Assembly (NCBI GenBank): GCA_016709575.1 | Contig: JADJMM010000002.1 | Coordinates: 496,001-560,000, forward strand | Direction: 5' to 3' | Source of the DNA: Sphingobacteriaceae bacterium | GTDB lineage: Bacteria; Bacteroidota; Bacteroidia; B-17B0; Aurantibacillaceae | Length of the DNA: 64,000 nucleotides | In this document: positions 15,849 through 24,264 of the stretch, piece after piece | Position numbering within the stretch: position 1 is the stretch's first letter | How the letters are laid out: every line of letters starts with the position of its first letter | The notes under the pieces: generated by a model | Seen by the model: only the letters and a program-made list of their open reading frames with translations | Databases searched by the model: none | Told to the model about the DNA's origin: nothing | Made by a program: the position numbers and the translations under genes

Positions 15849-16934
15849 ATGCTACGATTTTTAATAGTTTTTCTTTTTTGCGGTTTTAAGCACTCATCGC
15901 AAGATGCGGATACACTATTAACCACAATTTTAAATATTGAGAACGATACAACGCGCGTAAATCAATTATACAAGCAAGGATTCGACCTTGTAGATAAAAA
16001 TCCCCAATTAGCTTATACCTACGCTCAAAATTGTGAACGTGCAGCAAAAAAAAGTAAATCGCTAAAACACATTTCAAAAAGTAAAAATTTATTAGGTAGA
16101 TTGTTTTATACTCACGGTCACTATAAAAGAGCCGTTATCTGTTTTGAGGAATATTTAAGAGGTAGTGAAGCTATAAACGATACTTTAGGTATGGCTTATG
16201 GTTACATGAATCTTGCCAATGCCTATATGCAATTAGACTATTTTGAAAGGGTTGAATATTTCTACTTAAAAGCGATTTACTATTACAATATTTTAAATAA
16301 TAAAGAAGAAGTAGCCAATGGTCTTACTAATTTAGCCGTTCATAAACATTTGCAAAAACAATTAGATGCGGCTCTGGAGAATTACCTAAAAGCTTATGAA
16401 ATCGGGAAAGAATTAAATAATTACAACATTAAAGCCAATTGTTTAAATAATATGGCGCAGGTTTTTTTGGATAACGGAAATTACGAAAAGGCATTAGCCT
16501 ATAATTATGATGCACTTGAATTACGAGAGTTGATGGAATTAGATGTAGATGTTTGTGATTCTCGTCTAAGCATTGTAGAAGTAGCGCTTAAACAAAAAAA
16601 TCCTTCTCTTGCTGAGGAAAATTTAGCTATAGCTTTAGAGATTTGTAATAAGATAGGCTACACTCAGGGAAAAATAAATTACCACAAACTGTTTTCAGAA
16701 TTACAGGAGCAAAAAAATAATCATCAAGCTTCTCTCGAAAATTACAAACTTTACAAGCAACTAAACGATAGCATACTTTTGACTGAGGGCGATGAAATTA
16801 AATTTGATTTTACTGAAGTTGCAGAACCAGCTTATACGCCTGTTGAAAACGGCACTAAGAATATGTGGCTATTAAGTTTACTTTCCTTAATTTTAGTTAT
16901 TATTCCATTTGTTTTAATACGTTACAAACGATGA
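15849..16934 (+). CDS. TPR protein with C-terminal membrane anchor
   Basis: A 361-residue protein with signal peptide (about 1-18), TPR units from about 60 to 300 ('GMAYGYMNLANAYMQLDYFERVEYFYLKAIYYY' and similar) and a C-terminal membrane helix at about 339-357 followed by a short basic end (RYKR). It is related to the TPR-coiled-coil proteins of this window but stops directly after the membrane helix and has no cytoplasmic part. Its TGA overlaps the ATG of the SUI1-like gene (ATGA), so the two are coupled. It is probably a periplasm-facing scaffold; the function is unknown. Confidence 0.8.
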   Translation: MLRFLIVFLFCGFKHSSQDADTLLTTILNIENDTTRVNQLYKQGFDLVDKNPQLAYTYAQNCERAAKKSKSLKHISKSKNLLGRLFYTHGHYKRAVICFEEYLRGSEAINDTLGMAYGYMNLANAYMQLDYFERVEYFYLKAIYYYNILNNKEEVANGLTNLAVHKHLQKQLDAALENYLKAYEIGKELNNYNIKANCLNNMAQVFLDNGNYEKALAYNYDALELRELMELDVDVCDSRLSIVEVALKQKNPSLAEENLAIALEICNKIGYTQGKINYHKLFSELQEQKNNHQASLENYKLYKQLNDSILLTEGDEIKFDFTEVAEPAYTPVENGTKNMWLLSLLSLILVIIPFVLIRYKR

Positions 16935-17271
16935 GCAAGAAAGATAAAAGCCGCGTAAATGTTGTTTACTCTACCAATCCTGATTTCAATTACGAAACAG
17001 AAACTAATTTAAGTGTTCGTAGCTTACCGCCGCAACAACAAAACCTAAAAGTATACTTAGATAGATTAGGAGGCGGAAAATTATTGAGTCGTGTAAATGG
17101 TTTTGTTGGACCTGAAAGTGATTTAGATGTTTTAGCAAAATTATTAAAACAAAAATGTGGCGTTGGTGGTAATACAAAAATGGTGAAATTTTAATTCAAG
17201 GCGATAACCGCGATAAAATTATTCTCATTCTTACCAAAGAAGGTTACAAAATAAAAAAAGCAGGGGGTTAG
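16931..17271 (+). CDS. SUI1/YciH-family translation factor, frameshifted
   Basis: The reading frame from ATG 16931 gives 'KDKSRVNVVYSTN...LDRLGGGKLLSRVNGFVG...LLKQKCGVGGNTK' and then hits a stop at 17192. In the next frame the sequence carries on as 'NGEILIQGDNRDKIILILTKEGYKIKKAGG' and stops at 17269-17271. One extra A in the run at 17176-17180 restores a 113-residue protein with the full SUI1 fold (GGGK, KCGVGG, QGD-RDK, AGG end). The family acts in start-codon selection in eukaryotes; its bacterial role is less clear. The interruption is most simply a one-base deletion in a homopolymer. Confidence 0.85.
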
Positions 17272-17284
17272 TTCTGTAATTTAT

Positions 17285-18646
17285 ATGTACTTTAAAGAAA
17301 TGCAATACCTCCGGTTCCCAATTTTTATTCTTTTTTTTATTCTGCCTTTTTCTTTCATAAAGGCGCAGGAACAAACTATTATTGAAAAACTGACAAAGGA
17401 GATAGCGACTGCTAAAGAAGACACGAACAGGATTAAAAAACTTGACAAGCTTACGTGGAATTTATTATCTAATGGAGAGTTTGAAACAGCAAAAAAATAT
17501 ATTTTAGAAACAAAGGAACTTAGTGATAAACTTCATTTTAAACGCGGCCAAATATATTATCACAATAACCTTGGACTTTATTATTATTATCAATCCAATT
17601 TTCCTCAAGCTTTAGAAGAAGGTCTTTTATCTCTAAAAGTATGTGAAGAATTAGCTGATACCGCAAGAGCTCTGGATTGTTTTGGAAATATCGGGAATAT
17701 TTATGCCGACCTTAATCAAAACGATAAAGCGCTTGAATTCTACAATAAAGGTTTGGTTATATGTGAGCGTAAAGGCTATACGTCGACTTCCGGTTCCTTT
17801 TATATCAACATAGGAAGTGTATTAGATAAAAAAGAAGATTACCCTAATGCTTTGACTTACTATTTTAAAGGTTTGGATATTTTTATAAAGGCGGGCAATG
17901 AAGCTTATAGCGCTCTTTGCTATAATAATATTGGGCAAGCTTATGGCAATCTAAGATTACATGATGAAGCCCTTAAGTATTTTTTGAAAGCCACGGAAAT
18001 TCAATTGAGAATTGATAACAAAGAAGGAATATCCACAAGTTATTTGAATATTGCCAGCCTTCATAACCATCTTAAAGACCTTAAAAAAGCACTGGAATAT
18101 GCCGAATTAGGATTAAATACAGCTATTGAAATTGGCTATACTGATAATATTAGATTAGGATACGAGAGTATGGCTGACATTCATTATCATCTTGGTCATT
18201 TTAAAGAAGCCTATGATTATCAGGGTAAATTCAAAAAACTAAATGATAGCATTTATAATGTAGAAAATTCAAACCAGTTAAGTGATTTGAAAACCGATTT
18301 TGAAGTTCAGAAAAAATCGATTGAGTTAGAAGCCAAATCAATAGCCGAAAAAAAGACAAGAGATACGATTATTTATTCTGTATGTGCAGGCCTATTTTTA
18401 GTACTTGTTTTTTCTTTCTTTCTGTTTAAACGTTTTAAAGTTACACAGCGACAAAAGAAATTAATTGAAGTTCAAAAAGCAGAAGTGGAACGGCAAAAAC
18501 AGATTGCAGAGGAACAAAGAAACATTGTAGAAGAAAAACAAAAAGAAGTAATGGACAGTATTCGTTATGCACGAAGGATTCAACAGAGTTTATTGCCAAC
18601 CGAAAAATATATTGAGCGGAATTTAGATAATTTGAAGAAAGGTTAA
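17285..18646 (+). CDS. TPR protein with TM helix and coiled coil, ends before a PP2C domain
   Basis: A 453-residue protein with an N-terminal signal segment (about 6-27), TPR units at about 80-320, a membrane helix near 360-380 and a long coiled coil (about 384-425) that leads into 'KEVMDSIRYARRIQQSLLPTEKY' and ends twelve residues later. A perfect terminator hairpin follows the stop, so no catalytic domain lies downstream. The start could be Met1 or Met6; Met6 sits nearer the hydrophobic core. It is a member of the same four-protein set as 4520-5977, 5974-7563 and 62029-63627. Confidence 0.82.
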   Translation: MYFKEMQYLRFPIFILFFILPFSFIKAQEQTIIEKLTKEIATAKEDTNRIKKLDKLTWNLLSNGEFETAKKYILETKELSDKLHFKRGQIYYHNNLGLYYYYQSNFPQALEEGLLSLKVCEELADTARALDCFGNIGNIYADLNQNDKALEFYNKGLVICERKGYTSTSGSFYINIGSVLDKKEDYPNALTYYFKGLDIFIKAGNEAYSALCYNNIGQAYGNLRLHDEALKYFLKATEIQLRIDNKEGISTSYLNIASLHNHLKDLKKALEYAELGLNTAIEIGYTDNIRLGYESMADIHYHLGHFKEAYDYQGKFKKLNDSIYNVENSNQLSDLKTDFEVQKKSIELEAKSIAEKKTRDTIIYSVCAGLFLVLVFSFFLFKRFKVTQRQKKLIEVQKAEVERQKQIAEEQRNIVEEKQKEVMDSIRYARRIQQSLLPTEKYIERNLDNLKKG

Positions 18647-18650
18647 ATAA

Positions 18651-18681
18651 AAAAGTCCCGATATATCGGGACTTTCTTTTT
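18651..18681 (+). terminator. Terminator of the TPR gene
   Basis: The 20-nt perfect palindrome AGTCCCGATA/TATCGGGACT (18654-18673) is flanked by an A run before and a T-rich stretch after. Confidence 0.9.
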
Positions 18682-18736
18682 CCGCAGTTTAAATAACATG
18701 AATAAACCAATTGTTGCGGAACTATTTTACCAAGTT

Positions 18737-19504
18737 TTAATCTAAAGAAATCTTTTTTACCTGTGTATGTTTTCCTTGTTGGATTTTCACAAAGTAAATG
18801 CCTTTTGCATTGCTGCTGATATCAATTGGCTTGTTGTACTCGCCGGTAAAGTTTGGTAATTTTTCGTTGTAAACTTGCTTGCCTTGCATATCGTACACCG
18901 TTACTTCTGCATCAGCTTTGTTTTTTAGGTTGAAGTTTAAATTAACCTTACCGTCGTTAGGATTTGGATACAATTTCATATTATCCATTTCTAATTTATT
19001 ATCAGTACTTCCCAATTGACTTTTTAAACGTTTCACATCATCTTCAGTTGCATCAGTGATATCCATATTTACCATTACAATTTTTGTATAATGCTTTTCC
19101 GTTTTATTGCCATCCTTATGCTCTCCGTCATCATTAATGATAATTACTTTCTTCATGTCTTTTCCCTTCGGATCAACGCCGGCTTCTTTCATCGCCTTTT
19201 CTATTTGAGCATTTATTTCTTTTTCATTCATTTTTGAATCCGGACCGAACTCATCAATCGTAACTACTTTCATGATTTTGCCGTCTTCTCCTTTTATTTC
19301 ATTGATTAGAACATTGCCTTCTTTATCCTGCCATTTAAAATTTTCAGGATTACTAGTTGTAAAGGTGGTGTCGGTAATTTTTTCTACACCGTTAATATTC
19401 TCCACTTTTTTAATACGGATAGTGGCTTCCTTCTTTTCTGTTGTTTGAGCGTTTAATGAAAGTCCTGCTATCACTAAAGCTACTGTTGCTAATTGCGTTT
19501 TCAT
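18737..19504 (-). CDS. Secreted protein with T9SS type A sorting tail, 255 aa
   Basis: Signal peptide at about 1-19 (ending LNAQ), then an acidic/lysine-rich, repeat-poor region ('EKITDTTFTTSNPENFKW...DGKIMKVVTIDEFG') and a C-terminal T9SS sorting domain from about 175: 'KLYPNPNDGKVNLNFNLKNKAD', 'VTVYDMQGKQVYNEKL', 'GIYFVKIQQGKHTQVKKISL'. It is therefore exported through the type IX system. It is divergent from a histidine kinase/response regulator operon, and the shared 140-base region has helically phased GTTAAA boxes up to its minus-33 region, so it is a likely target of that system. The function of the mature part is unknown. Confidence 0.85.
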   Translation of the reverse strand: MKTQLATVALVIAGLSLNAQTTEKKEATIRIKKVENINGVEKITDTTFTTSNPENFKWQDKEGNVLINEIKGEDGKIMKVVTIDEFGPDSKMNEKEINAQIEKAMKEAGVDPKGKDMKKVIIINDDGEHKDGNKTEKHYTKIVMVNMDITDATEDDVKRLKSQLGSTDNKLEMDNMKLYPNPNDGKVNLNFNLKNKADAEVTVYDMQGKQVYNEKLPNFTGEYNKPIDISSNAKGIYFVKIQQGKHTQVKKISLD

Positions 19505-19535
19505 TTTATTTGGTTTTAAGTTTAATTGTCTGAAA

Positions 19536-19543
19536 CAAAAGTA
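19536..19543 (-). promoter_or_regulatory. Minus-7 box of the T9SS-tail protein gene
   Basis: On the minus strand TACTTTTG matches TAnnTTTG exactly, 32 bases before the ATG at 19504. Twenty-two bases further upstream is the first TTTAAC box of the phased array, where the minus-33 element would be, which is the layout of activation by an OmpR-type regulator. Confidence 0.65.
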
Positions 19544-19565
19544 CCCCTACATCAGAGGCACCTAG

Positions 19566-19623
19566 GTTAAAGGGCGGTTAAACAGTGTTAAAGAAAGGTT
19601 AAAGTTGAAGGTTATGTGTTAAA
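19566..19623. promoter_or_regulatory. Phased GTTAAA direct repeats, candidate response-regulator sites
   Basis: GTTAAA starts at 19566, 19577, 19587, 19598 and 19618; steps of 11, 10, 11 and 20 keep all copies on one face of the helix. The missing site has imperfect copies nearby (GTTGAA at 19604, GTTATG at 19611). Direct repeats about one turn apart are the standard binding pattern of OmpR/PhoB regulators, and such a regulator is encoded 1.6 kb downstream. Confidence 0.65.
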
Positions 19624-19629
19624 GCTTAT

Positions 19630-19637
19630 CTAAATTT
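19630..19637 (+). promoter_or_regulatory. Minus-7 box of the histidine kinase operon
   Basis: TAAATTTG matches TAnnTTTG and lies 9 bases before the ATG at 19647. Transcription from it would start within a few bases of the start codon, giving a nearly leaderless mRNA. A TTG 23 bases upstream is a weak minus-33 candidate. Confidence 0.45.
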
Positions 19638-19646
19638 GATTCACAA

Positions 19647-21272
19647 ATGAAAACATCCAACCGATATATTCCGATTTTAATTACAGTCGCTTTACTAGCT
19701 TTAATTGGATTACAGATCAATTGGCTTTTTCTTGTTTTCAAACAAAAAGAACAGGAATTACGGGATAAGACAAGGGAAGCAGTGATAGAAACCAGCAGGC
19801 ATTTAAAAGAAAAAGAAGACGAAGAGTTGATTATTGAGAATATGGATTCCTTATTGCTTACTGATAATATTATAGGCTCAAATTCGAAAGAAGATGTCCG
19901 TGTTATAGTTTCTAGCATAAAGAACAAATTCAAAATTGATACAATTAAAGAAAGAGTCCATATTAATCACGAACTTAATATTATAAATGATTCATCCGAG
20001 TCAACAACCATTGTAAATCTATCCAATGGCAAAATGAAGAAAATTGTTATCTCCTCCCAATCAAGTTCAGGATCAAATCAAAACAAACATATTGAAACTG
20101 CATCGCTGCAATTGGAACATGAGGTTTTAGAAAAACAAAAAATCAGAAAGAAAGTAAAAGAGCTTCAAACTGTATTTTTCAAAATGGCTCTTAGTTCAGG
20201 AACGGCAGACAAGGATATTGATTCAATGTACAAATTCAGTAAGGTCGAACCCATTTTAAAAGAAAAGCTTTTAAAACAAGGCATTAATATGGAACCGGCT
20301 TTTGCACTCTATTTTTTTCCACATCGTCATCCTGCAAAGATAAAATATCATGTGATTTGCGGGACGCCCGGTTTTGGTAAATTGCCAGGCGCGTTCCTTA
20401 ATATGCCATTTTACTCCTATTCAGAAAATTTTTATGATGGTGACATAAGTATAAAACTTGATTATGTATCAACAACCAACTTTGTATTAAGACAAATGGC
20501 CGGTTTATTAGGTCTTTCTTTATTTATTACCCTCCTTATTGGCTTCGTCATGATTTATATTTTCAGACGGATGTTGAGTCAGGAAAAATTGCATCGATTG
20601 AAAAATGACTTCATTAATAACATGACGCATGAATTAAAAACACCAATTGCTACTATTTCATTGGCAATTGATGGCATTAATAATCCTGCTATTAAAAATG
20701 ATGAGGCCAAATTCAATAATTACACTTCCATTTTAAAAGAAGAAAATAAAAAACTGAATAATCATGTAGAACGCGTTTTACAAATGGCTTTGTTGGAGAA
20801 AGGTGAATTAATGTTGGATAAAAAAACAGTTGATTTAAAATCATTATTAGAAAATTGTATCAACACCCAACAATTACAAATACAAAATAAAAAAGCGAAA
20901 GTTGTTTTAAACGCGGCTGATGAAGTTACATTTACCGGAGATGAATTTCATTTAATTAATGCCTTCACTAATTTATTAGATAATGCTTTAAAATACTCGG
21001 GTGAAAATTGTGAAATTACTATCTCATTAAATAAACAAGGAGAAATTAGTTTTAAAGACAATGGAATAGGCATTGATAAATCTATTCAGGAAAAAATATT
21101 TGAAAAATTCTACCGTGCTCAGGGTGGAAATTTACACGATGTAAAAGGCTTTGGTTTAGGCTTAAGTTATGTGAAATCTATTATTGAAGCGCATGGAGGA
21201 ACTATTGGATTAAAAAGTGAGAAAAACAAAGGCAGCGAATTTATTATAAAATTAAAAAATCATGTCAACTAA
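19647..21272 (+). CDS. Sensor histidine kinase, RprX-like
   Basis: A 541-residue membrane kinase. Membrane helices at about 8-31 and 285-307 enclose a periplasmic sensor region of about 250 residues. The HisKA domain follows with the phospho-accepting His328 in 'NNMTHELKTPIATISL'. The ATPase domain has the N box 'NAFTNLLDNALKYS', G1 'DNGIGIDKS' and G2 'GFGLGLSYVK'. The order and size resemble the Bacteroidota RprX family. It overlaps the response regulator gene by 11 bases, so the two are co-translated. The signal is unknown, but the periplasmic domain and the divergent T9SS-exported protein suggest envelope or export stress. Confidence 0.92.
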   Translation: MKTSNRYIPILITVALLALIGLQINWLFLVFKQKEQELRDKTREAVIETSRHLKEKEDEELIIENMDSLLLTDNIIGSNSKEDVRVIVSSIKNKFKIDTIKERVHINHELNIINDSSESTTIVNLSNGKMKKIVISSQSSSGSNQNKHIETASLQLEHEVLEKQKIRKKVKELQTVFFKMALSSGTADKDIDSMYKFSKVEPILKEKLLKQGINMEPAFALYFFPHRHPAKIKYHVICGTPGFGKLPGAFLNMPFYSYSENFYDGDISIKLDYVSTTNFVLRQMAGLLGLSLFITLLIGFVMIYIFRRMLSQEKLHRLKNDFINNMTHELKTPIATISLAIDGINNPAIKNDEAKFNNYTSILKEENKKLNNHVERVLQMALLEKGELMLDKKTVDLKSLLENCINTQQLQIQNKKAKVVLNAADEVTFTGDEFHLINAFTNLLDNALKYSGENCEITISLNKQGEISFKDNGIGIDKSIQEKIFEKFYRAQGGNLHDVKGFGLGLSYVKSIIEAHGGTIGLKSEKNKGSEFIIKLKNHVN

Positions 21273-21945
21273 AATACTATTAGTAGAAGACGAGAAAAAC
21301 TTCGGCATGGTATTGCGGGATTACCTTAGCATGAATGGCTTTGAAGTTACGCTTTGTGAAAATGGTGAATTAGGGTTAGAGAATTTCAAAGCTAATAAAT
21401 TTGATTTGTGTATAGTAGATGTGATGATGCCTAAGAAAGATGGTTTCACTTTAGCTTCAGAAATAAAAGAACTCAATAAAAATGTTCCCTTCATATTTTT
21501 AACTGCACGTGGTATGCGTGATGATATGATTAAAGGTTACAAATTAGGAGCTGATGATTACATCACCAAACCATTCGATTCAGAGGTTCTGTTGTTGAAG
21601 TTAAAAGCTATTTTAAACAGAAACAGTGTAGATAATTCAGATACGTTTTTACACGAGATTGGGAAATTTAGTTTCAATGCAAAACTCCGAATTCTGAAAT
21701 CGGAAAAAAATAAAGAAGAAAAATTATCTCCAAAAGAAGCGGCTTTACTTAATTTGTTATGTCAGCATAAAAATGATGTGCTTCCCCGCGAAAAAGCGTT
21801 AAAACAAATTTGGAACGATGATAGTTATTTTACCGGAAGAAGTATGGATGTTTATATTGTAAAACTTCGCAAGTATTTAGCCTCCGACCCGAATCTTGAA
21901 ATCAACAACCTTCACGGAAATGGTTACAGTTTAATAGTTCGTTAA
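21262..21945 (+). CDS. OmpR/PhoB-family response regulator, RprY-like
   Basis: A 227-residue two-domain regulator. The receiver domain (1-120) has the acidic pair D10-E11, phosphorylation site D53 ('IVDVMMPKKDG'), the conserved Thr of 'FLTARG' and Lys of 'DDYITKPFD'. The C-terminal winged-helix domain (about 130-226) has 'LSPKEAALLNLLCQHKNDVLPREKAL' and 'RSMDVYIVKLRKYLASDP'. It is the partner of the kinase overlapping it upstream. Likely targets are the phased GTTAAA sites at 19566-19623, controlling its own operon and the divergent T9SS protein gene. Confidence 0.93.
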   Translation: MSTKILLVEDEKNFGMVLRDYLSMNGFEVTLCENGELGLENFKANKFDLCIVDVMMPKKDGFTLASEIKELNKNVPFIFLTARGMRDDMIKGYKLGADDYITKPFDSEVLLLKLKAILNRNSVDNSDTFLHEIGKFSFNAKLRILKSEKNKEEKLSPKEAALLNLLCQHKNDVLPREKALKQIWNDDSYFTGRSMDVYIVKLRKYLASDPNLEINNLHGNGYSLIVR

Positions 21946-22010
21946 AAATACGTATTACTGCGTATAGCTATCATTCACTATTCATTTTATCTTTGAAGAA
22001 AAATAAGGTT

Positions 22011-22235
22011 ATGAAATTTATTTCTTCTTTGATGTTCGTTTTTCTTATCGCATTTACCTCTTGTAAAAAAGATTATCAATGCGTTTGTACCAATTCAACT
22101 ACAGGATCTGTTTCACGCGGTGATAAAATGAGTGCTGGCCCGTTCACAAAAGCTGCAACCCAAACAACTTGTGAAAACAATGATGAGTTGTCGGCCGGAG
22201 GCTTAAAAGATTGTCATTTGGAAGATTACCAGTAA
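22011..22235 (+). CDS. Small lipoprotein, 74 aa
   Basis: ATG 22011 opens MKFISSLMFVFLIAFTSCKK, a lipoprotein signal with Cys at position 18; the open frame also extends to a TTG at 21993 but the ATG gives the better signal peptide. The mature part is short and Cys-containing ('DYQCVCTNSTTG', 'TTCENNDELS', 'LKDCHL'), probably with disulfides in the periplasm. It follows the response regulator gene by 65 bases. No family is known to me. Confidence 0.7.
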   Translation: MKFISSLMFVFLIAFTSCKKDYQCVCTNSTTGSVSRGDKMSAGPFTKAATQTTCENNDELSAGGLKDCHLEDYQ

Positions 22236-22535
22236 TTATTTCTGCTTGTCTTTTAATTTCTGATATTCTTTCTCAACCTGGCTTACTTTATTGTCTAAAA
22301 TGTAAGTCCCCATAAAATGCCAGAATAAACCAAAGCCCCAGCCTAAGGAAGAGAAAATGGGCCAGGGAATACCACCATGTTCCTCTCCTTCTGTTTCATG
22401 CTTCCAATCCGTGAAATACCATACCACCCACATAAAAATATTTACGGCCAAATAAGTGTAGAGATGATTTTTAAAACCAACTCGCTTCTTTGCTTGTTTC
22501 CAAAGCATTTGATCTTTTTCTGTTTGCATTTCCAT
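22236..22535 (-). CDS. 2TM-domain protein, 99 aa
   Basis: Two membrane segments (about 25-43 and 60-80) with the family pattern 'AKKRVGFKNHLYTYLAVNIFMWVVW' and 'WPIFSSLGWGFGLFWHFMG', which is the 2TM domain found in many Bacteroidota, often next to a small winged-helix regulator as here. It ends with a charged coiled-coil-like tail. Its stop abuts the stop of the lipoprotein gene on the other strand. The function is unknown. It belongs to the minus-strand group 23410-22236. Confidence 0.85.
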   Translation of the reverse strand: MEMQTEKDQMLWKQAKKRVGFKNHLYTYLAVNIFMWVVWYFTDWKHETEGEEHGGIPWPIFSSLGWGFGLFWHFMGTYILDNKVSQVEKEYQKLKDKQK

Positions 22536-22545
22536 AATTTTTCCT

Positions 22546-22833
22546 TTAATGTTTAGATAAATAACTTTTTATATTTTTTACATACTCCTCAAATGCTTTA
22601 ATTCCACCAGGTGTTATTTTACAAATGGTTTGCGGATAATTGTCTTTAAACTTTTTTTCCACTTCAATATAGCCCGCTTCTTTCAACTTTTGTATTTGTA
22701 CACTTAAGTTTCCTGCGGTTGAATCGGTTTGCTCTTTCAGGTAAGTGAATTCAGCTTCCTTCACCGATACCAATAATGAGATAACAGCAAGTCGTAATTG
22801 AGAATGTAATATGGGATTGAGGTCTTTAAACAT
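22546..22833 (-). CDS. Winged-helix transcriptional regulator, 95 aa
   Basis: The reading frame opens further upstream, but ATG 22833 starts the conserved sequence 'MFKDLNPILHSQLRLAVISLLV', the usual N-terminus of this small DNA-binding family. The helix-turn-helix is in 'TYLKEQTDSTAGNLSVQIQKLKEAGYIEVEK', with a basic wing after it. It overlaps the preceding membrane-protein gene by eight bases. This three-gene set (membrane protein, winged-helix regulator, 2TM protein) is common in Bacteroidota. It probably represses its own operon; the signal is unknown. Confidence 0.85.
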   Translation of the reverse strand: MFKDLNPILHSQLRLAVISLLVSVKEAEFTYLKEQTDSTAGNLSVQIQKLKEAGYIEVEKKFKDNYPQTICKITPGGIKAFEEYVKNIKSYLSKH

Positions 22834-23410
22834 GTTTAGTTTGCTGCTTAAATTTATATTGCAGCATATAGCCCGGAATAAGATAAGACACAAAAACAGA
22901 AAGTGCTAGTAATAAAATTTGTGTGTGAAAGTCGACAAAGAATGCGCCTACACTTATTGGAAAACTTAATGCGCCAAAAATAACCAGAGGCATAAATTTT
23001 AAAATACCTCCGTAAATAAAAGTAGTAAGTGCGTATAATAGAATTACCATTGGGTAACAGTTCATTTGAAGTTTCCAGCCCATTACTAAAATAATAGTTA
23101 AACTTACTCCGAATGCGATACCGATATACATCAAATATTCGTCCACAAACGATTTTACATTTTCTTTTTTGCTTTGGCGCATGGCGTATATCATTGTAAA
23201 AATTCCACCAGCCGGCATTGAATACCAAACGTAATAAGCTTGTTCAAATTCCATCTTTACTAAAAGATAAAATGATGTAGCCGCTAAAAACACCAACCAT
23301 CCCCAAAAAATAAATAAGAAGCCATCATCCACTAATTTATTTTTTGCTTTGTTGATCATCACATTAATCAACTGTAAACTTTCTTCCGGTTTAAAATTTT
23401 CGTTTTCCAT
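22826..23410 (-). CDS. Multi-pass membrane protein next to the winged-helix regulator
   Basis: A 194-residue protein with about five membrane segments (near 30-50, 60-80, 92-112, 118-138, 150-180) after a polar N-terminus 'FKPEESLQLINVMINKAKNKL'. That start is typical of membrane proteins paired with the 2TM-associated winged-helix regulators of Bacteroidota. Its end overlaps the start of the regulator gene. No enzymatic motif is visible. It may sense or be controlled together with the regulator, but this is only context. Confidence 0.75.
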   Translation of the reverse strand: MENENFKPEESLQLINVMINKAKNKLVDDGFLFIFWGWLVFLAATSFYLLVKMEFEQAYYVWYSMPAGGIFTMIYAMRQSKKENVKSFVDEYLMYIGIAFGVSLTIILVMGWKLQMNCYPMVILLYALTTFIYGGILKFMPLVIFGALSFPISVGAFFVDFHTQILLLALSVFVSYLIPGYMLQYKFKQQTKHV

Positions 23411-23543
23411 GTTTTTGTTTTATTTCCTTCACAAACATAAAGTAGTTTATATTATAAACCAAATATATTCTATAATTTATTGATTATTAATGAATTAAAT
23501 TTTTTGATTTCGGTAAATTTTTTGGGGTTACAGCTCGATTGAA

Positions 23544-24188
23544 TTATTTGCCAAGCATTTTTTTACAATCTTCTAGTTCTTTCTTTGCCATTTCTGCACC
23601 CCAATTAGGCTCGGTATCAGTTAATGGCTTAAAGGTTTTGTATTTGTCAACCGACTTCTGATAATACTTCAACGCGAATTTCGGTCCGCCACCTAATTTC
23701 ACAGGTGCATTCATAACTGTCTTTGCTTTTATTAACCAGGCGCGCGGATTTTCAGGATTGATAGATGTTGCTCTATCACTTTGCTTATTGGCAAGTGGTC
23801 CGAATTTTATTTGACGTCCTGCTCTATCAACAGTTATTTTTGCGCCTGAACTCATCGCCATTAACACATAAGCTTCCGAATTATTTGGTGCCATTGAATC
23901 CAATTGATGTAAAAATTTATCGGCTCTTGCGCAATAATCATCTGTACGAAGTGTATCGGTAAACGCTAGATACAAATTAGTTAATGCTCCATAGTAATAA
24001 GCTTCATGCAATTTTTTTCCGTCGGCAATAAATTTGTTGAAGTTTTGTTCAGCCGTTAAAAATTCATCAACTGATTTTGCAGATTCTAATTGCTGAATTG
24101 ATTTACGCATCGATTGCGAGAACACAGAGCTGGTGATTAAACTCAATACCACAAACAGTTTCACCGCAAGTTTAAAGGGCTGTTTCAT
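23544..24188 (-). CDS. Exported TPR-like protein, 214 aa
   Basis: Signal peptide at about 1-25 (ending VFSQ). The mature protein is helical with TPR-like pairs: 'LTAEQNFNKFIADGKKLHEAYYYGALTNLYLAF', 'NNSEAYVLMAMSSGAK', 'NPENPRAWLIKAKTVM' and 'FALKYYQKSVDKYKTF'. It ends with a short basic tail. It stands alone between a membrane-protein gene and uvrC on the same strand. No specific function is recognised. It would act in the periplasm. Confidence 0.75.
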   Translation of the reverse strand: MKQPFKLAVKLFVVLSLITSSVFSQSMRKSIQQLESAKSVDEFLTAEQNFNKFIADGKKLHEAYYYGALTNLYLAFTDTLRTDDYCARADKFLHQLDSMAPNNSEAYVLMAMSSGAKITVDRAGRQIKFGPLANKQSDRATSINPENPRAWLIKAKTVMNAPVKLGGGPKFALKYYQKSVDKYKTFKPLTDTEPNWGAEMAKKELEDCKKMLGK

Positions 24189-24264
24189 AAATACATTTCA
24201 ATATAAAATATATTATAAAATAAAGCAATTGGATTTTTACATACCACTGATATTCAGGAGTATA

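Noticed and set aside
19619..19933. A minus-strand frame of 104 codons over the start of the histidine kinase
   Set aside because: It is antisense to the kinase N-terminus and is Ser/Leu-rich in the way shadow frames of AT-rich coding DNA usually are.
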